A stretch of DNA of 64,000 bases from Streptomyces sp. DG2A-72 (GCF_030499575.1 NZ_JASTLC010000001.1:5542001-5606000), one strand, 5' to 3'; counted from the first letter of the stretch, positions 44,605 through 54,435 are shown. The notes: generated by a model not told the origin, from the letters alone. Numbers and translations are program-made.

Positions 44605-46152
44605 GTGGAGTGGCTGAGCGCAGAGAATGTCGTCGCCGTCGCGACGTCGGTCTTGGGTATCGCGGCCGCGATCGCCATGGTGTGGTACGAGCGCCACATT
44701 CCACGGCGTAAGCGGATCGGTTACCGCGTCCAGATGGACAACCCGATAGGGGACGACGTCCAGTCGGGCCGCCCGAACGTCCGGCTCGGTTCGTTCGACG
44801 CGCCCAACATGGCCAACGGGACGCTCGTCCTGCTGCGCATCGAGAACGACGGCTCGGAGAGCATCGGCCTCGACGACTACACGAGTCGTGAACTCAACGG
44901 CCTCACCGTGGAGTTCACCGACCGGACCATCCACGGTGTGTCGGTCACCCAGCCGCAAGGCACCGACCACCTGATGAGCCACTTCACTCCGCACTCGGGC
45001 TTCGGCTACGACGAGGACGGCAACAAGCTGCGCCTCCCGCGCGTCCCGCTCAACCGCGGCGAGTACTTCAAGCTGCTGGTGCTGCTGTCGGGCGGTGACG
45101 TGGGCCGGGACATCAAACTCGTCGGCGGCATCCGGGACGGTGCGGTGCGTCCCAACCGCGGTGCGTTGCCGGACGACACGCCGCCGCTGTTCAGCCGGGC
45201 GGCCCGGGCGATCACCATCGTGCTCACCGCCTCCGTCCTCACCCTCTCGACCATCATCATCGCCCGCGACGACAATCCGCCCCCGCTGGGCTGCGAGAAG
45301 GGCGAGCTCACGGTCACCGGCTCCACCGCCTTCGCGCCCGTGGTGCGGGACCTGGCGAAGGAGTACGAGAAGGACTGCGAGGGCTCCGACATCGCGGTGG
45401 ACACCCGGGGCAGTACGGCAGGTGTCGGCGAACTCGCCGATCTGAAGGGCGAGTCGGCGAAGACCCGGACGTCCATGATCGCCTTCTCCGACGGCCGCAG
45501 CACACGCGCCGGCGCCGCCCTGGAGGCCGAGTCCATCGCCCTGTCCGTCTTCACGCTGGTCGCCAACAGCGGCCTCGACCTTCCGGAGGGTCTGACCCTG
45601 ACGCAGGTCCGGCGCCTCTACTCCGGGGAGATCGGGTACTGGGACGAGCTCGTCCCCTCACTGCCGCACCGGCGGGTCGTCCTGGTCAGCCGGGACGCCG
45701 ACTCCGGTACCCGGCAGGTCTTCCAGGACCGGGTGCTCGACGGGAGGTGGGAGGGCGTGCCCAGCACCTCCCTGGACTGCGATCTCGCGGTCGACAGGTC
45801 CGCCCCCGTGCGCTGCGAGCTCAACTCCACAGGGGACGTGCTGAAGAAGGTCGCCTCGACCCAGGGCGCCATCGGCTTCAGCGAACTCAACCAGGCGAAC
45901 GACGAGAAGGGCGTCAAGCTCGTCGCCCTCAACGGCGACATCGCCGACGTCGAGGCCATCGAGAACGACGGCAGTCCCTACCCGTATCGCGGCGTGGAGT
46001 ACGCCTACACCTACGGCGCCCCGCCCGCCGGCTCCCTCGCCGGCAGCTTCCTCGACTACATCCGGAACAACGGCCAGAACGTCATCCGCAGCCACGGCCA
46101 TGTGCCGTGCTCGACGGAGGCGGGGGGCCAGCTCTGCCGCGACGACGACTGA
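44605..46152 (+). CDS. Two-helix membrane protein with external PstS-like binding domain
   Basis: 515 residues from GTG 44605 (TTG 44590 is possible). Helix 1 (NVVAVATSVLGIAAAIAMVWY) ends in RRKR, which places the following ~150-residue beta-rich domain in the cytoplasm. Helix 2 (AARAITIVLTASVLTLSTIIIA, about 205-226) leads outside to a type 2 periplasmic-binding-protein fold: LTVTGSTAFAPVVRDLAKEYEKDC, RGSTAGVGELADL, IALSVFTLVANSG, LVSRDADSGTRQVFQD and GAIGFSEL. These are phosphate-binding PstS signatures. No Pst permease genes adjoin it, so a sensor or receptor role is more likely than uptake. It lies 150 bases after a Ser/Thr kinase gene. Confidence 0.8.
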   Translation: MEWLSAENVVAVATSVLGIAAAIAMVWYERHIPRRKRIGYRVQMDNPIGDDVQSGRPNVRLGSFDAPNMANGTLVLLRIENDGSESIGLDDYTSRELNGLTVEFTDRTIHGVSVTQPQGTDHLMSHFTPHSGFGYDEDGNKLRLPRVPLNRGEYFKLLVLLSGGDVGRDIKLVGGIRDGAVRPNRGALPDDTPPLFSRAARAITIVLTASVLTLSTIIIARDDNPPPLGCEKGELTVTGSTAFAPVVRDLAKEYEKDCEGSDIAVDTRGSTAGVGELADLKGESAKTRTSMIAFSDGRSTRAGAALEAESIALSVFTLVANSGLDLPEGLTLTQVRRLYSGEIGYWDELVPSLPHRRVVLVSRDADSGTRQVFQDRVLDGRWEGVPSTSLDCDLAVDRSAPVRCELNSTGDVLKKVASTQGAIGFSELNQANDEKGVKLVALNGDIADVEAIENDGSPYPYRGVEYAYTYGAPPAGSLAGSFLDYIRNNGQNVIRSHGHVPCSTEAGGQLCRDDD

Positions 46153-46251
46153 CGCGGCCTCAACTCGCCTTATTGCGCGCCCTCTTGCGCTGCGCTTGAC
46201 GCGTCCACAACCATGGGTGACGGTTCGTTCGCATCGGCCACGGGAGACGAC

Positions 46252-47661
46252 ATGCGCCCCAGCCCCTCCAGAAGAACGGTCCTCACCGCTACGGCGGCGA
46301 GCGCGGCGGTGGTGGGGACGGGGGGCGGTGCGGAGGCGGCGGCCGGTGATCCGGTGGCTGGGGGCGGCCCGGCGACGTCCCAGCGTCCGAGCCGCGAACT
46401 GCGCGCCCTGCTACGGGAGATATCCGAGTCCCGCATCGAGGCGACGGTCCGCAAACTGGTGTCCTTCGGCACTCGCCACACCCTCTCCACCCAGGACGAC
46501 CCGGATCGCGGCATAGGCGCGGCCCGGGACTGGATCGCGGCGGAGCTGCGCAGGTACGCCGAGACGTCGGGCGGCCGTATGACGGTGGAGCTGCAGTCGT
46601 ACGTCCAGGAACCGGCGCCCCGCATCCCGGTGGCGACCCGGATCACGAACGTCGTCGCGACCCTCCGCGGCTCGGTGACGCCGGAGCGCGTGTACGTCGT
46701 CTCGGGCCATTACGACTCCCGCGTCACGGACGTCATGGACGCCACCTCGGACTCGCCGGGCGCGGACGACGACGCGTCGGGCGTGGCGGTGGCGATGGAA
46801 CTGGCCCGGGTGATGGCGACGCGCAGGCCCGCTGCGACGATCGTGTTCGCCGCGGTGGCGGGGGAGGAGCAGGGGCTGTACGGGGCGGCGCACATGGCGC
46901 AGCAGTACCGGGCGGCCGGGACGGATGTACAGGGCATGTTCACCAACGACATCGTCGGCAGCCCGAAGGCGGACGACGGCACGGTGGACCCGTACACCAT
47001 CCGTCTCTTCGCGGAGGGCGTGCCGTCCTCCGAGACGCCGGAGCAGGCGGCGACACGGCGCTCGGTGGGCGGCGAGAACGACTCCGCGACCCGTCAGCTG
47101 GCCCGCTTCGTCCGGGACGTGGCGGAGAACGACGCGACGGGCATGCGTGTCCGCGTCATCTACCGCCGGGACCGCTACCGGCGCGGCGGCGACCACATCC
47201 CCTTCCTCGAACGCGCCTATCCCGCCGCCCGCTTCACCGAACCGACCGAGGACTACGCCCATCAGCACCAGGACGTACGCATCGACGAAACGGGCAAGCA
47301 GTACGGCGACCTGCCCGAGTTCTGCGACTTCCCGTTCATCACGAGGGTGGCGAAGGTGAACGCGGCGACCCTGTGGACCCTGGCCCAGGCCCCGGGCACC
47401 CCCCGAGGCGCCAAGATCGTCACCGCCACCCTGACCAACTCGACCGAGCTGGTGTGGACGCGGGGCACGGAACCCGACCTCGCCGGCTACGAGGTGGTCT
47501 GGCGCGAGACGACGTCCCCGGAGTGGACCCACGTGATCCCGGTGGGAGACGTGACGACCTACGAGGTCGACCTGTCGAAGGACAACGTGTTCTTCGGGGT
47601 GAGAGCGGTGAACAGGGCGGGCAACAGGAGCCCGGTGGCGTTCCCGAACCCGTCCGCTTAG
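46252..47661 (+). CDS. Tat-exported M28 family metallopeptidase
   Basis: 469 residues from ATG 46252, preferred over ATG 46213 because GGGAG precedes it and the twin-arginine signal ([26 protein letters not shown]) is then N-terminal. The two-zinc aminopeptidase core is [10 protein letters not shown] (His/Asp), [23 protein letters not shown] (Glu base and ligand), FTNDIVGSP and a late HQHQD. Residues about 390-465 form a fibronectin type III-like domain ([32 protein letters not shown]), probably for substrate or wall binding. It is a secreted exopeptidase for nutrient peptides. Confidence 0.9.
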   Translation: MRPSPSRRTVLTATAASAAVVGTGGGAEAAAGDPVAGGGPATSQRPSRELRALLREISESRIEATVRKLVSFGTRHTLSTQDDPDRGIGAARDWIAAELRRYAETSGGRMTVELQSYVQEPAPRIPVATRITNVVATLRGSVTPERVYVVSGHYDSRVTDVMDATSDSPGADDDASGVAVAMELARVMATRRPAATIVFAAVAGEEQGLYGAAHMAQQYRAAGTDVQGMFTNDIVGSPKADDGTVDPYTIRLFAEGVPSSETPEQAATRRSVGGENDSATRQLARFVRDVAENDATGMRVRVIYRRDRYRRGGDHIPFLERAYPAARFTEPTEDYAHQHQDVRIDETGKQYGDLPEFCDFPFITRVAKVNAATLWTLAQAPGTPRGAKIVTATLTNSTELVWTRGTEPDLAGYEVVWRETTSPEWTHVIPVGDVTTYEVDLSKDNVFFGVRAVNRAGNRSPVAFPNPSA

Positions 47662-47859
47662 CTGCGGGCAGCCGTCCCGCCAGCTGCGGGCACCCTCGGC
47701 CACCCCCAACGACGGTCAGGCCCTGCCCGGCCTGCACACCCGCCTGGCGCGTCGCGCGCCGCTGCCTGCCGAGCACTTGGTCGACAGAGCCCACGTTCCG
47801 GGCGGGCGAGATGCCGGGCGTCCATCACGCGGGTACCACGGATTGCTCGCCCGCGCGAT
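47662..47859. other. Intergenic DNA without recognisable gene
   Basis: No gene is supported. Third-position GC bias collapses after the peptidase stop, and the sequence leads into a transposase remnant. Confidence 0.5.
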
Positions 47860-48092
47860 CTGCGCCGTCAGAGACGGGACCCGCTCACCGGAACGGGGAC
47901 GGAGCGACAACGGACACCTCGGCAACCGCATCGGCCTTCGAAACAGCACCGAGCATTCCCGGTGATCATGCCGGCACACCGGGAAACGTCATCGGCCCCC
48001 TCCGGCTCACCGGCCGCACAAACATCGCCGTCGCCCTCCGCCACCACGCCCGCAACCCCGCCGGGCCCTTGGCCACCCTGGACATCAGGTGA
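47860..48092 (+). pseudogene. Transposase C-terminal remnant (ISAs1-like)
   Basis: The last ~30 codons read LRLTGRTNIAVALRHHARNPAGPLATLDIR before the stop at 48092. That matches the conserved end of ISAs1-type transposases (a TNIAAALRHHARDP-like helix). Just upstream, in a different frame, [13 protein letters not shown] and [10 protein letters not shown] resemble the preceding WxRDVTFxED and RNLAI blocks. The element is therefore frameshifted and 5'-truncated. No terminal inverted repeats were found. Confidence 0.5.
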
Positions 48093-48169
48093 TCAAACCG
48101 GCCACCCCGCGAGAACGACGCAGTCCTGGCGGTGTAGCCCACCGGTGGGACCTGTGGCCCCGCCCATGG

Positions 48170-49306
48170 TCACGCTCCGGGGTGCAGCCCGAGCCAGCCC
48201 GGCGTGGGGTCGCCCTTGACCTCGCCGAAGTACAGGGCGAACGTCTGCTTCCAGCGCTCCACTTCGGCACGGTCGGCCATGAAGCGGGGGAAGCCGTCGA
48301 GGTGGGCGTTCGGGTACTCCCAGATCGGCCTCAGCCCGCCCGCGGGAGTGACGTCGGTCCGTACCGACCAGCCGTTGAAGGCTGCTTGCTGCCGTTGGGC
48401 GGACAGCACCCAGTTGAGGTAGAGCTTGGCCGCGGTCGGGTTCTTGGCCTGCCTCAGGACCGCGAGGCGCTGCCCCCACGCCATGAACGGATGCCCGTCG
48501 GCCACCGCCCACTGCACGGGCTCCGACGCCGACGCCGTCAGCGACCCCGCCCCGCCGACACCGATCGCCGCCTGGCCGGCGCTTATCGCGTCCTCCGGGG
48601 AATTGCTGCCCCGCGCGAACCGCACGTCCTGTGCGGCCAGCCGGGCCACCCAGTCCCAGCCGTACCGCTCGGCGTACAGCTTGTAGAGAAACAGGACCGC
48701 GTCGTCGTCATGCGGGTACGACGAGGCGATCTTCCCCTTCCACTTCGGGTCGACCAGGTCGAGCGGAGTGCGCGGCGCGTCCGAACCGACCGCCGCCGGG
48801 GCGTACATGTAGCTGAAGCCGATCACCGCGCCCGCCACCCAGGCGCCCTGCGGGTCCCGGAAGCGGTGGTGCAGCTTGGAGAACCCGGCGGGCTTGTAGG
48901 GCAGCAGACGGCCTTGCTCCTTCCAGCGCGGGAAGTCGTGCAAAGTCTGCAGCTGGACGACGTCGGGGACGAGGCTGCCGGTCGCGAGCTGGTTGTCGAC
49001 ACGGACGTCGTGGTACTTGCTGTAGTCCACGATCAGCGTCATGTCGATGCCCGGGAAACGCCGCGTGAAGGCCGCCTTGAGGCGGTCCTGCTGGGTCGGC
49101 GTGTCACCGCCGGCGTACAGCACGAGCTTGCCGCCTTCGGCGAGGGCAGCCTGGTGCAGCTCGTCGAGCGTCCTGGTCTCCTCGGGGCCGGAGGCGTACC
49201 GGGCCGCGGAAGGAGAGGCTGTGGCCGGAGCCGCGGCGGCGCCGAGACCGAGGGCGGCACCCGCGCTCGTGGCGAGGACACTTCGTCTGCTGAGGAAGCT
49301 GGACAT
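48170..49306 (-). CDS. Extracellular solute-binding protein (type 2 PBP), orphan
   Basis: 378 residues from ATG 49306. The N-terminus SRRSVLATSAGAALGLGAAAAPATA is a twin-arginine-type signal. The body is a periplasmic-binding fold of the iron/thiamine/polyamine class: GKLVLYAGGDTPTQQDRLKAAFTRRFPGIDMTLIVDYSKYHDVRVDNQLATG, PDVVQLQTLHDFPRWKEQGRL, WKGKIASSYPHDDDAVLFLYKLYAERYGWDWVARLA and AIGVGGAGSL. No permease or ATPase is adjacent, so it must share a transporter or act alone. Transposase remnants flank it on both sides, suggesting acquisition by transfer. Confidence 0.85.
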   Translation of the reverse strand: MSSFLSRRSVLATSAGAALGLGAAAAPATASPSAARYASGPEETRTLDELHQAALAEGGKLVLYAGGDTPTQQDRLKAAFTRRFPGIDMTLIVDYSKYHDVRVDNQLATGSLVPDVVQLQTLHDFPRWKEQGRLLPYKPAGFSKLHHRFRDPQGAWVAGAVIGFSYMYAPAAVGSDAPRTPLDLVDPKWKGKIASSYPHDDDAVLFLYKLYAERYGWDWVARLAAQDVRFARGSNSPEDAISAGQAAIGVGGAGSLTASASEPVQWAVADGHPFMAWGQRLAVLRQAKNPTAAKLYLNWVLSAQRQQAAFNGWSVRTDVTPAGGLRPIWEYPNAHLDGFPRFMADRAEVERWKQTFALYFGEVKGDPTPGWLGLHPGA

Positions 49307-49499
49307 GTAGGAAAGACCTCTCTGCTGGGGGGGAGGCACAAGACCCGGCGCCATGGGCACGGGCCATACGGGGGCTTCGGATACCCCCGCGGACCGCCGG
49401 ACGTGGTGGCGATCCTGTCGCTGCTCCCCACCGGCAACCAGCCACTGCTTTCCCTACGAGCGGTCTTCCTACTACTGACAGGGACAGGCTGTGGAGAGG
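49307..49499. other. Upstream region of the solute-binding protein gene
   Basis: A probable promoter region for the minus-strand gene; no coding signal. It separates the gene from a transposase remnant. Confidence 0.4.
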
Positions 49500-49699
49500 G
49501 CAGAGCAGTCAAGCAACTCCGGCGTGACCCGCGCGCACTCGGTCCGGTCCCTTGCGTGGCCGTCCCCTTCCGAGCCGGGGCACCAGTCCGTAGCCGGCCG
49601 GTGGGCCCGGCACACGGTGGAGTCGACGTTCACATCCGAGGTGGGCAGGCCCTTCGCGTCCGCCACCGTATGCCGTCTGTCAACTGCCGCCGTGTCCAC
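49500..49699 (-). pseudogene. Transposase fragment (IS5/IS4-like DDE core)
   Basis: The minus strand reads MDTAAVDRRHTVADAKGLPTSDVNVDSTVCRAHRPATDW from 49699, resembling the first catalytic Asp block (VSVDSTxxRAHQHAAG) of streptomycete IS5-type transposases, then degenerates. The N-terminal and later catalytic blocks are missing. Bases 49700-49871 contain no recognised gene. Confidence 0.45.
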
Positions 49700-49871
49700 A
49701 CCGGCGGACGGCCCGACTTGATGCCCCGCGGCACAACGGCTCAGGCCGCGCCCACTGGCCAGTCGTCAGATCCCCACGTCCCACAGCACGCGATCATTCA
49801 CGACCAAGATCCACTTTCGCAACGTCAGCGCCGGGCTGCGCGACCCACCGCCGCCCAGTCACAACTCCGGG

Positions 49872-50621
49872 TCACCTTGGCTCAGGCGGCCGCTGCCGAG
49901 GCATGTTCGGCCGGGCGGAGCCCCCCGGCGCCATGGGAAACCGCCCCTGCACCACAGCCCCCTCCCCCCGAACCCCTCCGGACACCGCCGACTGAATCCC
50001 CATCGGCGCGGACCCCGTCCGGAACTCCACCATCCAGTCCGCCGTCTCCGCCCGCACCAACTCCGTCACGTCCTCGGAGAACCTCCGCAGCACCCCCAGG
50101 CACCGCTCCGCAGCCTCACTCGCCGTCCCCTCCGCCGGCCCCAGCACCTCCCGCACACTCTCCGAGGCCCAGTCGAACTGCAGCACCTGAAGCCGCCGCT
50201 GCACAGCCTGCGCAGTCGCGACGTCCCTTATCCACCCGGACGTGACTCCGAAGCACCGGTCGACCGCCACACACGCCGCCCCGAGCAGCAGCGCCAGATA
50301 CCCCCACGCGGCCGCCCCGACCAGCACCCCCGTCAGATCCAGCAACGGCAAGGCACCCCCCGCCACCGCCCCCACCGCGGCACCCGCCCGCAGCCCCCGC
50401 GCCCCCCGCCGCTTCCACACCCGATCGGCGAGATACCAGGTCGCGGTGTCCAGCGCCCCGCGCTCCACCCACCGGTACAGCTCATCCAGCCGCTCCGCCG
50501 GCTCCGCCCAGTCCCCGAGCGGAAACGTCCGCCCGGCCAGATCGCCCGGCCGCAGCCCGGCGGCGTCCTTGCCGCGCCCGTCCTGAGGCCGACCCTCGGG
50601 CTGCATCTCCGGCTGACCCAC
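49872..50621 (-). CDS. SLATT-type two-helix membrane protein
   Basis: 249 residues from GTG 50621 (GGGAG upstream on the minus strand). A helical N-terminal region (RLDELYRWVERGALDTATWYLADRVWKRRGARGLR) precedes two closely spaced membrane helices (AGAAVGAVAGGALPLLDL and LVGAAAWGYLALLLGAACVAVDRCFG). A coiled-coil segment follows (VATAQAVQRRLQVLQFDWASESVREVLG ... RRFSEDVTELVRAETADWMVEF) with a disordered Pro/Gly tail. This is the SLATT layout. Some family members are pore-forming effectors of nucleotide-signal immunity, but here no signal synthase or sensor is adjacent, so a housekeeping role beside YbaB/recR is more likely. Confidence 0.72.
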   Translation of the reverse strand: MGQPEMQPEGRPQDGRGKDAAGLRPGDLAGRTFPLGDWAEPAERLDELYRWVERGALDTATWYLADRVWKRRGARGLRAGAAVGAVAGGALPLLDLTGVLVGAAAWGYLALLLGAACVAVDRCFGVTSGWIRDVATAQAVQRRLQVLQFDWASESVREVLGPAEGTASEAAERCLGVLRRFSEDVTELVRAETADWMVEFRTGSAPMGIQSAVSGGVRGEGAVVQGRFPMAPGGSARPNMPRQRPPEPR

Positions 50622-50891
50622 CCGGCACTCCCTACTGATCACGGCGCGTGACGCCTGCCTGGCGCTCACGTGACACCTGATCCTGACGCGCCGCACCCTT
50701 CCTACCGCCCAATGGGTGGCGAAGACCCGGTTTTCGTCTCTTTTCCGCCCGGAAGTGGGCCTTGATCAGGTATAGGACTCACGGCCGCCTCACTCGAAAG
50801 AGTGCTGGGGCGACGGCTGCGCGGACCACGTAGGCTCGTGCCGAGCGGGAAAAACGAGCGGGAAAAACCCGTACCCGAAGAGGAGCTGATC

Positions 50892-51236
50892 GTGATCCCC
50901 GGTGGTGGCCAGCCCAATATGCAGCAGCTGCTCCAGCAGGCCCAGAAGATGCAGCAGGACCTGGCGCGGGCGCAGGAGGAACTGGCGCAGACGGAGGTCG
51001 ACGGCCAGGCCGGCGGCGGCCTGGTGACGGCCACCGTCACCGGCGCCGGTGAGCTGCGCGCCCTCAAGATCGACCCGAAGGCGGTGGACCCCGAAGACAC
51101 CGAGACGCTCGCCGACCTGGTCATCGCGGCCGTACACGCGGCCAACGAGAACGCGCAGACGCTCCAGCAGCAGAAGCTGGGCCCGCTGGCGCAGGGGCTG
51201 GGCGGCGGCAGCGGTATCCCCGGCCTGCCGTTCTGA
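50892..51236 (+). CDS. YbaB/EbfC nucleoid-associated protein
   Basis: 114 residues from GTG 50892 with AGGAG at 50881-50885. The family core is [81 protein letters not shown], a dimeric tweezer-like DNA-binding protein. It is directly upstream of recR, the conserved bacterial arrangement, and probably aids recombinational repair or nucleoid organisation. Confidence 0.95.
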   Translation: MIPGGGQPNMQQLLQQAQKMQQDLARAQEELAQTEVDGQAGGGLVTATVTGAGELRALKIDPKAVDPEDTETLADLVIAAVHAANENAQTLQQQKLGPLAQGLGGGSGIPGLPF

Positions 51237-51327
51237 CACCTGTTCTGTGACCGGACCTGTCTTACTGCGGCGGGCGTCCGGCAACTACCGTACGAACTGA
51301 GCGAACACCAGGAAGGGCGGGCAGTCC

Positions 51328-51927
51328 GTGTACGAAGGCGTGGTCCAGGACCTCATCGACGAACTGGGGCGGCTGCCCGGCGTCGGTCCCAAGAGCGCGC
51401 AGCGGATCGCCTTCCACATCCTCCAGGCCGAACCGACAGATGTACGGCGCCTTGCGCAGGCCCTCATGGAGGTCAAGGCCAAGGTCCGCTTCTGTGCGAT
51501 CTGCGGGAACGTCGCGCAGGAGGAGAACTGCAACATCTGCCGCGACACCCGCCGCGACCCCGCCGTCATCTGCGTGGTGGAGGAGCCGAAGGACGTCGTC
51601 GCGATCGAGCGCACCCGCGAGTTCCGCGGCCGCTACCACGTCCTCGGCGGCGCGATCAGCCCGATCGAGGGTGTCGGTCCGGACGACCTGCGTATACGAG
51701 AACTTCTCGCGCGGTTGGCCGACGGGACGGTAACGGAACTGATCCTGGCCACGGACCCGAATCTGGAAGGCGAGGCCACGGCCACGTACCTCGCCCGCAT
51801 GATCAAGCCCATGGGCCTCAAGGTCACCCGCCTGGCCAGCGGCCTCCCGGTGGGTGGCGACCTGGAATACGCGGACGAGGTGACCCTCGGCCGCGCCTTC
51901 GAGGGGAGACGACTCCTAGATGTCTGA
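51328..51927 (+). CDS. recR: Recombination mediator protein
   Basis: 199 residues, standard length. Helix-hairpin-helix [24 protein letters not shown], a four-Cys zinc finger ([18 protein letters not shown]) and the Toprim domain [33 protein letters not shown] with [17 protein letters not shown]. With RecO/RecF it loads RecA at gaps. The start is GTG 51328. It overlaps the next gene by 8 bases. Confidence 0.97.
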   Translation: MYEGVVQDLIDELGRLPGVGPKSAQRIAFHILQAEPTDVRRLAQALMEVKAKVRFCAICGNVAQEENCNICRDTRRDPAVICVVEEPKDVVAIERTREFRGRYHVLGGAISPIEGVGPDDLRIRELLARLADGTVTELILATDPNLEGEATATYLARMIKPMGLKVTRLASGLPVGGDLEYADEVTLGRAFEGRRLLDV

Positions 51928-52609
51928 CGCCACACTGCACGCGACCACGCAGGACCCGGACGACTTCGCGGTCCAGATCGCGGACCAGGTAGAGAGCTTC
52001 CTCGTTGCGGTCACCGAGGTGGCGAAGGGCGACGAGCCGGAATCGGCGATCCCCTTCCTCCTGCTGGAGGTCTCCCAGCTGCTGCTCGCCGGGGGCCGCC
52101 TCGGTGCGCACGAGGACCTGGTGCCCGAGGAGCGCTACGAGCCCGACCCCGGCCCCGAGCCGGACGTGGACGACCTCCGCGAGAACCTCGCCCGGCTCCT
52201 CGAACCGGTCGACGTCTACTCGGAGGTCTTCGACCCCTACGAGCCCCGCAAGGCGCCGGTCCCCGCCCGTATCTCCGACGACCTCACCGACGTCATCACC
52301 GACCTCCGCCACGGAATGGTCCACTACCGCGCGGGCCGCACCACCGAGGCCATGTGGTGGTGGCAGTTCTCCTACTTCTCCAACTGGGGCGCCACGGCTT
52401 CGGCGACGCTGCGGGCGTTGCAGTCCGTCCTGGCGCACGTGCGGTTGAACCAGCCCCTCGAGGAGCTCGACGGCCTCGACACGGACCAGGCCATGGGCGA
52501 CGACACGCTCGAGTTCGAGGCCGGGAAGGTCATGGCGGAGGAGATCGCGGGTCCGCTGGGTCTGAATTCGGCCAAGTCCAAAGCCAAGGCCAAGTCCAAG
52601 GCCAAGTAG
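51920..52609 (+). CDS. DUF5063 family protein
   Basis: 229 residues. It is mainly helical and acidic, with the conserved [103 protein letters not shown] signature. It ends in a lysine-rich tail ([12 protein letters not shown]) that may bind nucleic acid. It overlaps recR by 8 bases, an association seen in streptomycetes, which suggests a role near DNA repair; its biochemistry is unknown. Confidence 0.85.
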   Translation: MSDATLHATTQDPDDFAVQIADQVESFLVAVTEVAKGDEPESAIPFLLLEVSQLLLAGGRLGAHEDLVPEERYEPDPGPEPDVDDLRENLARLLEPVDVYSEVFDPYEPRKAPVPARISDDLTDVITDLRHGMVHYRAGRTTEAMWWWQFSYFSNWGATASATLRALQSVLAHVRLNQPLEELDGLDTDQAMGDDTLEFEAGKVMAEEIAGPLGLNSAKSKAKAKSKAK

Positions 52610-52627
52610 CCAGGGGCACCGTCGGCG

Positions 52628-54226
52628 TCAGTCCCCGCAGTCTCCGCCGGGGTCCGAGGGTACGGAGGGCCCGGGGGGTGTCGGCTGCGGGGCGGGTTCG
52701 GTCGGCCCGGAGGGGTCGGCCGGGTCGGCGGGCGTGGCGGGTTCTGCAGGTTCGGCTGGTTCAGCCGGTTCCCCCGGCGCCGCAGGTTCGGCTGGTTCTG
52801 CGGGTGTGGCGGGTTGGGCCGGTTCGGATGGCTCGGCCGGGTAAGCCGGTTCAGCCGGCGCCGGAGGAATCGGGGCCTCCTCAACAGGAGCGGGTTCCGA
52901 AGGGGCCGGAGGCTCCTGCTCCGGCGCGGGCGGGGGCGCGGGAGCAGCCGGAGCGGGGGGTTCGGCTTCCGAGGGACCCGATCCAGCCGGAGTGTCCGCG
53001 TCCGGAGTCCCTGCTTCGGGAGCCTCCGTTTCCGGGGTCTCGTTCGCGGGCGTTCCCGACTCTTCCGCTCCCTCGTCCGCGGGCGTGCCCGGCCCTTCCG
53101 CCCCTTGCCCCGCTTCTTCCGGTTCTTCCCGGGCGACAGAAACCCGCTCGGTGTCGCCCGGTGTCGACTCGTCGGCCGCCGCCACCGGCGCCTCCGCGGC
53201 CACGTCCTTCGGCGGCTGCTCCACCGGTATCTCGGCCACCGGCCCCTTCGCCACCGGCACGCCTCCCGGCGGAACCGAAGGGGAGTCGATCACGCCCAGC
53301 GCCAGGACGAGCGCGGCGGCGGCGCCCGCCACCGTCGTACCGACCGCGACCGATGCCGACACCTTCGAGCCACCGGTGGCGGCATGGCGTATCCCGTGCA
53401 ACAGCCCGCCGGCATGTCCTCCCGCCACGGTCGCCGCACCCGCGGATCCCGCGGCGAACGGCAGCAGGAACTTGCCCGCGCCGCCCACCACGAAGACCAG
53501 CAGAGCGGGACCGACGAGCGCGGGCAGCCGGTCGTTCGCGCGCATCAGGACCGCGAGCCGGTGGCGGCAGTCCTCGCAGGCGTCCACGTGACCGAGCAGC
53601 CGCTCGGACTGGCGGGACGTCGCGCTGCCGCGCACATACGCGGGCATGCGCGCCCAGTGGACCTCGCACGCGGGGTCGTCGGGGGCACCGTCCTGGGTCC
53701 GCAGAAACGCCTGGCGCATGCCTTCGCGGGCCCGGTGCAGCAGTACCGCGGTCGCGCCCTGCCGGATGCCGATCTGCGTGCCGACCGCGTTCAGCGGCTG
53801 TCCCTCCGCCTCCGCCAGCCACAGCGCCTTCACCCAGCGCTCGGGCAGTTGCCCCAGTACGCGCACCAACAGGTCGACGGAAGAGACCTGTTCGGCCGGA
53901 TCGTCGACGTGTGGGCCGTTCCCCGCCTGCTCGTCGGTCTGCGGATCCCGAGGGGTCTCGCGTACGGCGCTTCCGGCAGCGGCGGCGAGATGACGCACCG
54001 TCGTCATGAGATACGCGGGCACGTTGTCGATCTCGTGCCCTTCCGCCAGCCGCCGCCACACGCGGAAGTGGGCCTCGGCGACGAGGTCTTCGGCGACCCA
54101 GGCGTTCCGGGTGAGCGTCCGCGCGTAGGCGACGAGGCGGGGCTGGAGCTCCTCATAGATGCGCGCGTACGTGGCCGTGGCGGACGCGAACTCCGGGGCG
54201 TGCGCGGCGGCGAGGCCGTCGTTCAT
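52628..54226 (-). CDS. ECF sigma factor with fused zinc-finger, membrane and Pro/Ala/Glu-repeat tail
   Basis: 532 residues. Region 2 (LQPRLVAYARTLTRNAWVAEDLVAEAHFRVWRRLAEG) and region 4 (LPERWVKALWLAEAEGQPLNAVGTQIGIRQGATAVLLHRAREGMRQAFL) define a sigma-70/ECF factor in residues about 20-180. A zf-HC2-like anti-sigma element follows (HVDACEDCRHRLAVL), then hydrophobic segments (LVGPALLVFVVGGAGKFLLPF and VAVGTTVAGAAAALVLALGVI). About 200 residues of Pro/Ala/Glu/Ser repeat (PAEPAEPA-like) complete the protein, likely crossing the cell wall. It thus carries its own membrane-tethered inhibitor, similar to ECF groups described in streptomycetes. Release by proteolysis is inferred. Confidence 0.87.
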   Translation of the reverse strand: MNDGLAAAHAPEFASATATYARIYEELQPRLVAYARTLTRNAWVAEDLVAEAHFRVWRRLAEGHEIDNVPAYLMTTVRHLAAAAGSAVRETPRDPQTDEQAGNGPHVDDPAEQVSSVDLLVRVLGQLPERWVKALWLAEAEGQPLNAVGTQIGIRQGATAVLLHRAREGMRQAFLRTQDGAPDDPACEVHWARMPAYVRGSATSRQSERLLGHVDACEDCRHRLAVLMRANDRLPALVGPALLVFVVGGAGKFLLPFAAGSAGAATVAGGHAGGLLHGIRHAATGGSKVSASVAVGTTVAGAAAALVLALGVIDSPSVPPGGVPVAKGPVAEIPVEQPPKDVAAEAPVAAADESTPGDTERVSVAREEPEEAGQGAEGPGTPADEGAEESGTPANETPETEAPEAGTPDADTPAGSGPSEAEPPAPAAPAPPPAPEQEPPAPSEPAPVEEAPIPPAPAEPAYPAEPSEPAQPATPAEPAEPAAPGEPAEPAEPAEPATPADPADPSGPTEPAPQPTPPGPSVPSDPGGDCGD

Positions 54227-54435
54227 GGCGGGGTGCTCCAGTTGCCTGCGGGTGTGGCAGGGACAAGGGTGTAAGCCTAGATGCCAGAACATTCAACAAA
54301 AGTTCCCGGCTCCAGCGGGCGTGATGTGCATCACATCAACTGCCTTGGATTCCCGCGTAATCAGCGGGCACTCAGCGCACTCAAGAAAGGCATCGGCCCC
54401 ATGGGCCCCCGCCTCACCCGAATCGGAGTCCAACC

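Noticed and set aside
48089..50245. 718-codon plus-strand frame over the solute-binding protein gene
   Set aside because: Antisense to a clear Tat-signal binding protein; second half is Pro/Ser-rich noise.
49872..50621. SLATT protein as part of a nucleotide-signal defence operon
   Set aside because: No synthase, sensor or nuclease partner nearby; neighbours are YbaB, recR and DUF5063.
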